Positions 17,960 to 23,000 of a DNA stretch of 23,000 bases are shown one piece after another. The stretch spans positions 41,583-64,582 of the forward strand of contig BQKZ01001745.1 of NCBI GenBank assembly GCA_036244855.1, read 5' to 3'. Source of the stretch: Temnopleurus reevesii. Its lineage: Eukaryota; Echinodermata; Echinoidea; Temnopleuroida; Temnopleuridae. The notes under the pieces are model-generated. The model did no database searches. It was not told the origin of the DNA and was given only the letters and a program-made list of their open reading frames with translations. Position numbers and translations under genes: made by a program. How positions within the stretch are numbered: the stretch's first letter is position 1; every line of letters starts with the position of its first letter.

Positions 17960-20016
17960 TCAATACGATTTCAATTGACCACCCTGTCTATTTATGATCC
18001 TCTCTCTAATCTCCTTCTCTTTGAGTTTCAAATCTTCTCTCTCTTCATCAGTGGACGAGCTTGATTCTTCACTCTCATGATGTCTTCTGCTTTTCATTCT
18101 CCTTGAAGAGGAGTTCTCACATTCTTTCTTTAATTTACCTTTCTTTATATGCGCTCCTCCTGTCAAATTAATTCCAATATCACCTGAAATTTTGTTTGCT
18201 CGAAAGCTATCTTCATCTTCTTGAAGCGAATTGCCCTTATTCCGACTTCTCCTACCATAGCTATCTCTACTTCGACTTCTATTAACCCTCTCTCTACTTC
18301 TACTTCTACTATCCCTTTCTCTACTTCTATCCCTCTCTCTACTTAAATACCTCTCTCTACTTTGACTTCTATCCTTCTCTCTATTTCGACTCCTCCTACT
18401 ATCCCTCTCTCTACTCCGACTTCTACTATCCCTCTCTCTACTCTGACTTCTACTATCCCTCTCTCTATTTCGACTTCTACTATTCCTCTCTCTACTCCGA
18501 CTTCTACTATCCCTCTTTCTACTCCGACTTCTACTATTCCTCTCTCTACTCCGACTTCTACTATCCCTCTCTCTACTCCGACTTCTACTATCCCTCTCTC
18601 TACTCCGACTTCTACTATCCCTCTCTCTACTCCGACTTCTACTATCCCTCTCTCTACTCCGACTTCTACTATCCCTCTCTCTACTCCGACTTCTACTATC
18701 CCTCTCTCTACTCCGACTTCTACTATCCCTCTCTCTACTCCGACTTCTACTATCCCTCTCTCTACTCCGACTTCTACTATCCCTCTCTCTACTCCGACTT
18801 CTACTATCCCTCTCTCTACTCCGACTTCTACTATTCCTCTCTCTACTCCGACTTCTACTATCCCTCTCTCTACTCCGACTTCTACTATTCCTCTCTCTAC
18901 TCCGACTTCTACTATCCCTCTCTCTTTGATTTCTACTATCCCTCTCTCTATTTCGACTTCTACTATCCCTCTCTCTATTTCGACTTCTACTATTCCTCTC
19001 TCTACTCCGACTTCTACTATCCCTCTTTCTACTCCGACTTCTACTATTCCTCTCTCTACTCCAACTTCTACTATCTCTCTCTCTTTGAATTCTACTATCC
19101 CTCTCCCTACTTCTACTTCTACTATCCCTCTCTCTACTCCGACTTCTACTATTCCTCTCTCTACTCCGACTTCTACTATCCCTCTCTCTTTGATTTCTAC
19201 TATCCCCCTCTCTACTCCGACTTCTACTATCCCTCTCTCTTTGAATTCTACTATCCCTCTCTCTACTTCGACTTATCCTATGCCTCTCCCTATTTCTACT
19301 TCTACTATCCCTCTCTCTACTTCGACTTATCCTACTATCCCTCTCTCTATTTCGACTTCTCCCGCTATCCCTCTCTCTACTCTGATTTCTCCTATGCCTC
19401 TCCCTACTTCTATCCCTCTCTCTACTCCAACTTCTACTATCCCTCTCTCTACTTCGACTTCTCCTACTCTCCCTCCCTCTACTTCGACTTCTACTATCCC
19501 TCTCTCTACTTCGACTTCTCCTACTATCCCTCTCTCTACTTTGACTTCTCCTACTATCGTTCTCTCTACTCAAAATCCTCTCTTTACGTTCACTTCTGCT
19601 ACCAATTTCTCTACTCCGGCTTCTCCTGTGCCTCTTTCTCCTCCGACTTATTTTACTATCTCTCTCTCTACTTCGACTTCTCTTTTTGTCTCTTCTCCTA
19701 CCATTCCTCTCACTACTTGGACTTCTACTCTCATCCCTCCCTCTACTCCGCCTTCTAAAATTGTTTTCTACACCATGTCTTTTCCTCCTCTCTTTGCTTC
19801 TTGAACGCCTTCTACTTGAATCCCTTCTCTTGTTCCATAAATGCAATCTTCTACTTTGAGAGTGTCTTCTCCTGCTTTGGTTCCTTTCCTGATCACCATG
19901 GCGATGATGAGCTGGTAGATCTTGATCAGCTTCAGAGAAATCTCCTCTGGGATTATGAAACACATGCAGAAAGTTGCAGTGTTTTCCTCTTGGACATCTG
20001 TTCTGATGGAATAGAC
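17960..20016 (-). CDS. ZRSR2: ZRSR2-like splicing factor, last coding exon: zinc finger 2 plus giant RS/ERD repeat domain
   Basis: Terminal coding exon, 2057 nt, 684 codons plus stop at 17960. The acceptor is excellent (long pyrimidine tract and AATTCCAG, ending at 20017). The first two bases complete the Gly codon of the previous exon, giving AICGLFHQNRCPRGKHCNFL, the conserved C-X7-C-X5-C-X3-H finger of U2AF35/ZRSR proteins, followed by HVFHNPRGDF. After about 80 residues there is a basic Arg/Ser region. The middle is built from a nine-residue unit, RDSRSRSRE, repeated dozens of times. The tail has an acidic Ser/Glu patch (HESEESSSSTDEE) and a charged helix (LKLKEKEIRERI). Human ZRSR2 is about 480 residues in total, so this exon alone exceeds it. 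RS domains are phosphorylated by SR kinases and mediate spliceosomal contacts. The length of the repeat may be affected by assembly collapse. No canonical AATAAA was seen close downstream. Confidence 0.95.
18400..19560 (-). repeat. 27-bp coding minisatellite inside the ZRSR2-like exon
   Basis: Tandem array with a 27-bp unit encoding nine residues (RDSRSRSRE on the minus strand). The most regular part, about 18484-18915, holds roughly sixteen consecutive units that differ mainly by C/T changes in one codon (RDS or RNS). Flanking units are more diverged (RDSRIQRE, RDSRSRNRE, RDSRNQRE) and some lack residues, as expected when the centre of an array is refreshed by unequal exchange. Every unit is a multiple of three, so the frame stays open. 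Confidence 0.95.
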
Positions 20017-20107
20017 CTGGAATTGGACAAAACAAACAGAGAGAGAAAAAAATGAGCCTTCCCCCAAGGCCAATACAATTGCTATGTGTCACACGACAAA
20101 TTTTATA

Positions 20108-20266
20108 CAGTGCAAAGTCAGTATAACGAGGTGCTTGGGACCATCAAAAATACCTTCTTATAGCAGTAATCTCTTTATAGCAGTGTTAAAACAATAAGTT
20201 ATTAAAAGCTGGGACCAGATTTTTTTACCTCTTTATATCAGATCTCTTTATACCGAGTTTCCACTG
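20108..20266. mobile_element. Pogo/Tigger-like MITE family D, copy 3
   Basis: A 159-bp element with CAGTGCAAAGTC at the left and inverted CAGTGGAAACTC at the right, bordered by TA (20106-20107 and 20267-20268). It contains TATAACGAGG and CTCTTTATA motifs like the other copies. It lies about 90 bases upstream of the acceptor of the last ZRSR2-like exon, inside the intron. Confidence 0.8.
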
Positions 20267-21427
20267 TAGCAGAATATTGTTACATTCTTAAGCATTAACA
20301 GAAAATCTTTCGCAGCACAACTATAAGTGACTACATCATTAAAAATTACCTCAAACCTAATGTTTTTCCACCAGTTTTCAACTAAATTCAGTGCACAATG
20401 GGCTACAGGGCTTAGTAAAATTGAATATCTTGTCTTTAAAACACCCAGATTAATTATTGATGACTCATCTAATTCATAACTTATGTGGGACTACATCATT
20501 GAGATCATTTTATGCGATGCAGTAAGTAAAGCTTGTGCTGTAGAGATTTTTTTAAGATATGGGTGTAATATTCCAGAAGGAAAATCATGACATATTATTA
20601 TGCCATAACATAAATTGTATTAGAGGAGACTTGATATTGCTTTCTGATCTTTTAGGAAGAGGAAAGTTTCCTGCATGGTGGAGCATCAAATAGCAACTGA
20701 GGAAATTTTTATTTATTCTTCGGGTGAGGGAAGGGGAGAGGAGAAAGGGGGGGGGGGGGGGGGGGAGTGAGTAGAGCACAGGGGTTGTGAAATCATGAAT
20801 GTGTGCCTGCACAAGCTAAATTGGTAAGCAAGTTTCAGCCTGATGTATTTATGATAGTTTCCTACGTTCACCTGTATGAACTTCAATCTTTTTCAGTAGA
20901 ATCTGTTTTTTATATGTGAGAAGCCAGAAATTGGATTTTGTGTAACTTCTATCAATCAACAACCCATATCCAATTATATTATAAAATATAAAACTCTACA
21001 CAAAAAATCTGGCTTGTTACGAATGTAAATATACTGAATGCAACACCAGAATATTGCTTTAAAAATTCAAAAATTCATTTTTTTAAATTTCACTTTTTGC
21101 AATTTTTGGGTACTCATACAAATACATACAACAACAAACACCCTCAAGCTACACCAAAAATCTGTATAGTGTCTTAGGGAGTGAATGAATGGTATTTGGG
21201 GGAGGTGATAAAGAATGACAAACAGCTCCTCAAAAAAGGGGGGAAAAGTAGCAATTCTTATTATAGTTACTTGCATGTGTGGGTGGGTGGCGTGCAAACA
21301 AAGGTGAAGACAGGTTGGGTTTTTTTTTACAATGTTTGCGCAAAACACCAATAAAACTTTACTCTTTTCAGAATTTTCCCCCAAAACAATAATAGAGGTC
21401 CTTGCTTTTCAATTTGCATGGACAATA
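20267..21427. other. Intron of the ZRSR2-like gene (remaining part)
   Basis: The last intron (20017-21678) is AT-rich apart from MITEs at both ends. It holds a 19-base G run (20747-20765) preceded by purine-rich sequence and a T run near 21321. No other coding exon is seen. Confidence 0.6.
20747..20765 (+). repeat. Poly-G run, 19 bases
   Basis: Uninterrupted G run in a purine-rich stretch (20721-20768). It could form a G-quadruplex in the non-transcribed strand; its exact length is uncertain because of sequencing. Confidence 0.9.
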
Positions 21428-21643
21428 GGCAGGTTTACTTATATATTCAAATTTCTGTGCATTTCTTGCTACCAAACGTAGTTACGGGGTACTCCTTAAA
21501 CGTTTTGATAATAATAAGACTACAATCCAGTTTGCATACAGTTTGTTGCTATGTCGGTCAAGCCTTGGGCACGCTTTAGGGTTGTCAAGAACAACCTTTG
21601 GTTAAAGGTATGCATAAAATTTGCATCTATTAGTAAACCCGCC
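21428..21643 (-). mobile_element. TA-flanked MITE family B, copy 2
   Basis: A 216-bp element with inverted termini GGCAGGTTTACT and GGCGGGTTTACT, flanked on both sides by TA (21426-21427 and 21644-21645), as for TA-targeting cut-and-paste transposons. It is the inverse of the copy at 5257-5488. It lies in the last intron of the ZRSR2-like gene, ending about 30 bases from the 5' splice site. Confidence 0.85.
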
Positions 21644-21678
21644 TATTGAATGTTGTGATTGTTGCAGTAAGTTCTCAC

Positions 21679-21844
21679 CACATATAGCAGGTTTCCATCT
21701 GCTTACTGGACAAAACTTTGGATCCAGCTGCTTGCCACCGTAGAAACGACCTGATAAAGCTGCAAATGCTTTGGTAGCTTCCTCTTCTTTAGAGTACTGA
21801 ATGTAAACATTGCCTCTCAAATGGGGCTCCCAGTTACGGCAAAC
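21679..21844 (-). CDS. ZRSR2: ZRSR2-like splicing factor, penultimate coding exon (end of UHM/RRM, start of zinc finger 2)
   Basis: A 166-nt exon encoding VCRNWEPHLRGNVYIQY through SRWKPAIC plus one base of Gly. It matches the C-terminal half of the U2AF-homology-motif RRM of human ZRSR2 (EPHLRGNVYVQY; FCPVTRWKMAICG). RGNVYIQY is the RNP1-like strand. The AALSGRFYGGKQL segment is the last helix and turn, and the closing CPVSRWKPAIC leads into the second CCCH zinc finger. In the ZRSR family this protein acts in the nucleus at 3' splice sites, in both U2- and U12-type splicing. The acceptor is CACACCAG (ending at 21845) and the donor is GTGAGAAC (21671-21678). Phase in is 0 and out is 1. The upstream exons (first zinc finger, start of the RRM) are beyond the right edge. 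A MITE ends only about 30 bases past the donor, at 21643. Confidence 0.95.
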
Positions 21845-22350
21845 CTGGTGTGTTTGGAAATGAAATACAATCATCATATTACTCAATGGAACAAAGAGTT
21901 CAATGGCTGATGGCCAAATATTCCTCAAAATAATTAACAAAAGTCATGTGGTAGGAAAAAGTTATCATTTTGCTGTGGAATATGACACAATAATGTCCAA
22001 AATATGGTGTCTATATTTCTTACATTTTTGACAAAGTGTTGAATGATAAAGATGCTATAAATAGCCTGGTTGAAGATTGAAAAAGATGCCAGAATCCAGC
22101 AGAAATTGAAATGTGGCAAGCCAGGGGTAATTGAGTGAGCTGTTTCAAAGTATTACAGACCACTAAAGATATGACCACTAAAGATGGGACCATTTTGAAA
22201 TCAAAGATGGCTTCCATAAAAATATTGAACATCAGCTTTCTTGACTATAAACCCTAAAGGACCTGAACCGCCCAAGATCACCACTCCTATTACTCACTGA
22301 ACCCTAAAAACCATCCGTTATTTTCAACATGCTTTCTTGTGGGTCTATAT

Positions 22351-22516
22351 GGGTGTTGTTCAAAATCAACTGCAAATCAACTGCAACTTTGCAAATTGTA
22401 AATTTAATTCGCGCATGGTATGCGCGTTTAACAAGACGTGCATGAAACAATGATTGTGATTGGCACGTTTCGATCAACTGCAACTTGCGATCAATTGCAA
22501 ATTTTGAACAACACCC
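22351..22516 (+). mobile_element. MITE family E, copy 2
   Basis: A 166-bp element with perfect 16-bp inverted termini, GGGTGTTGTTCAAAAT at 22351-22366 and its complement at 22501-22516. The motif TCAACTGCAA and its variants recur along both arms. It lies in the intron upstream of the penultimate ZRSR2-like exon. Confidence 0.85.
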
Positions 22517-22570
22517 CCTAAATTTGGTATGTGTGTAATCCTACCAAGCAACCTCCAACAGAGACTGAAT

Positions 22571-22745
22571 TTAAGGGAGAGCTACAGATAGCTCTCCTAG
22601 ATGCTCTCAAGGAGAGTTTTAGGGGAGCTAAATTGGGTCTTCATGTAGTAAAATTGTGGTTACAAGGGGCTCAATAAATCACTCCCCAAAAAGCATTTAA
22701 GGGGAGCTTTAGGAGAGCAATCGCTCTCACTCCCCTAAAAATGTA
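22571..22745. repeat. Foldback element with two internal hairpins
   Basis: At the left, GGAGAGCTA and TAGCTCTCC (22576-22597) form a nine-base-pair hairpin. At the right, GAGAGC and GCTCTC (about 22711-22726) form another. The outer parts (TTAAGGGAGAGCT, GGGGAGCT against AGCTCCCC-type complements, TTAGGGGAG/CTCCCCTAA) also pair, so the whole segment looks like a small multi-hairpin MITE. Ends are not exactly set. Confidence 0.5.
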
Positions 22746-22896
22746 TTCCTTGCTCCAAAAATGAACAATTTCAGAATTATTTCATTTTGTTCCTAAAAAA
22801 ATGTAAGACAGGCAGCAGTTATGAACTGAATATTTATTACGTTTTCACAACGATCAATATAAAGTAACATGACAAAGTAGTGAACTCAAAGGGGTA

Positions 22897-23000
22897 GCGA
22901 TGGCAGTAGAGAAGGGGGATGAATGGGCTGGCTTTGGGGAGAGATGGCCGTAGAGAAGGGAGATGAATGGGCTGGCTTTGGGGAGAGATGGCCGTAGAGA
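22897..23000 (+). repeat. 44-bp minisatellite, continuing past the window end
   Basis: Units containing GAATGGGCTGGCTTTGGGGA start at 22921 and 22965 (period 44), with GATGGCCGTAGAGAAGGG between. A diverged unit precedes (GATGGCAGTAGAGAAGGG). At least 2.3 units are visible. Confidence 0.9.

Noticed and set aside
18362..19804. 480-codon plus-strand open frame of Thr/Ser/Pro/Ile/Leu repeats, mucin-like
   Set aside because: It is the exact antisense of the 27-bp repeat in the ZRSR2-like exon. The unit is a multiple of three without stops on either strand, and the minus strand carries the conserved zinc finger and splice site.
21602..21678. Extension of the ZRSR2-like frame past the donor
   Set aside because: The frame continues into the intron and the family B MITE. 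The conserved finger requires splicing at 21678/21679 to the exon ending at 20016.
22250..22400. Possible further ZRSR2-like exon before a GTGAGT at 22294-22299
   Set aside because: The translation upstream of that donor does not resemble the RRM of the family and overlaps MITE copy E; the next exon is most likely beyond the window.

Overview
This window is eukaryotic (metazoan) genomic DNA. It is AT-rich, its genes are split by GT-AG introns, and most of it is intronic or intergenic sequence packed with short inverted-repeat transposons (MITE-like), SINE-like and LINE-like tails and microsatellites. The style of the repeats suggests a marine invertebrate, perhaps an echinoderm. That is an impression from repeat appearance and is not proven here. 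One 60-base assembly gap lies at 11958-12017.

Two protein genes can be supported, both on the minus strand and both cut by the window edges. (1) Positions 179-9450 hold the 5' part of a kynurenine aminotransferase / cysteine-S-conjugate beta-lyase gene (KYAT family, most like mitochondrial KYAT3). It has four exons, at 9340-9450, 2571-2635, 1352-1403 and 179-280. All have good splice sites, and their phases join into one reading frame of 110 codons. The first exon encodes a basic, acid-free leader that looks like a mitochondrial targeting peptide. The second exon holds a second in-frame ATG in a strong context, so mitochondrial and cytosolic forms may come from one gene. The rest of the enzyme lies beyond the left edge. 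These exons are too short to stand out as open reading frames; they were found from splice sites and family motifs. (2) Positions 17960-21844 hold the last two coding exons of a ZRSR2-like (U2AF35-related) splicing factor. The penultimate exon carries the end of the U2AF-homology RRM and the start of the second CCCH zinc finger. The last exon completes the finger and then encodes an unusually long Arg/Ser/Glu/Asp domain made by a 27-bp coding minisatellite.

Layout: 1-1351, SINE-like tail, KYAT exon 4, and an intron with two foldback elements and a (GTA)n run. 1352-2635, KYAT exons 3 and 2. 2636-9339, KYAT intron 1, about 6.7 kb, with a tRNA-derived SINE, a TA-flanked MITE, a 590-bp long inverted repeat, a 734-bp element with perfect 16-bp termini and TTAA flanks, a terminal-inverted-repeat element holding an array of three perfect DR1 nuclear-receptor motifs, and a LINE-like 3' tail. 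9340-9450, KYAT exon 1 with a CpG-richer stretch upstream. About 9.5-17.9 kb, intergenic, with several MITE families, tandem duplications and the gap. 17.96-21.84 kb, ZRSR2-like gene. 21.85-23.0 kb, its upstream intron with further foldback elements and a 44-bp minisatellite running off the edge.

No bacterial-type operon, CRISPR array, phage or toxin system is present. The points most worth a second look are the dual-start KYAT leader, the coding minisatellite of the ZRSR2-like factor, the DR1 array carried by a mobile element, and the several MITE families present here in two or three copies.
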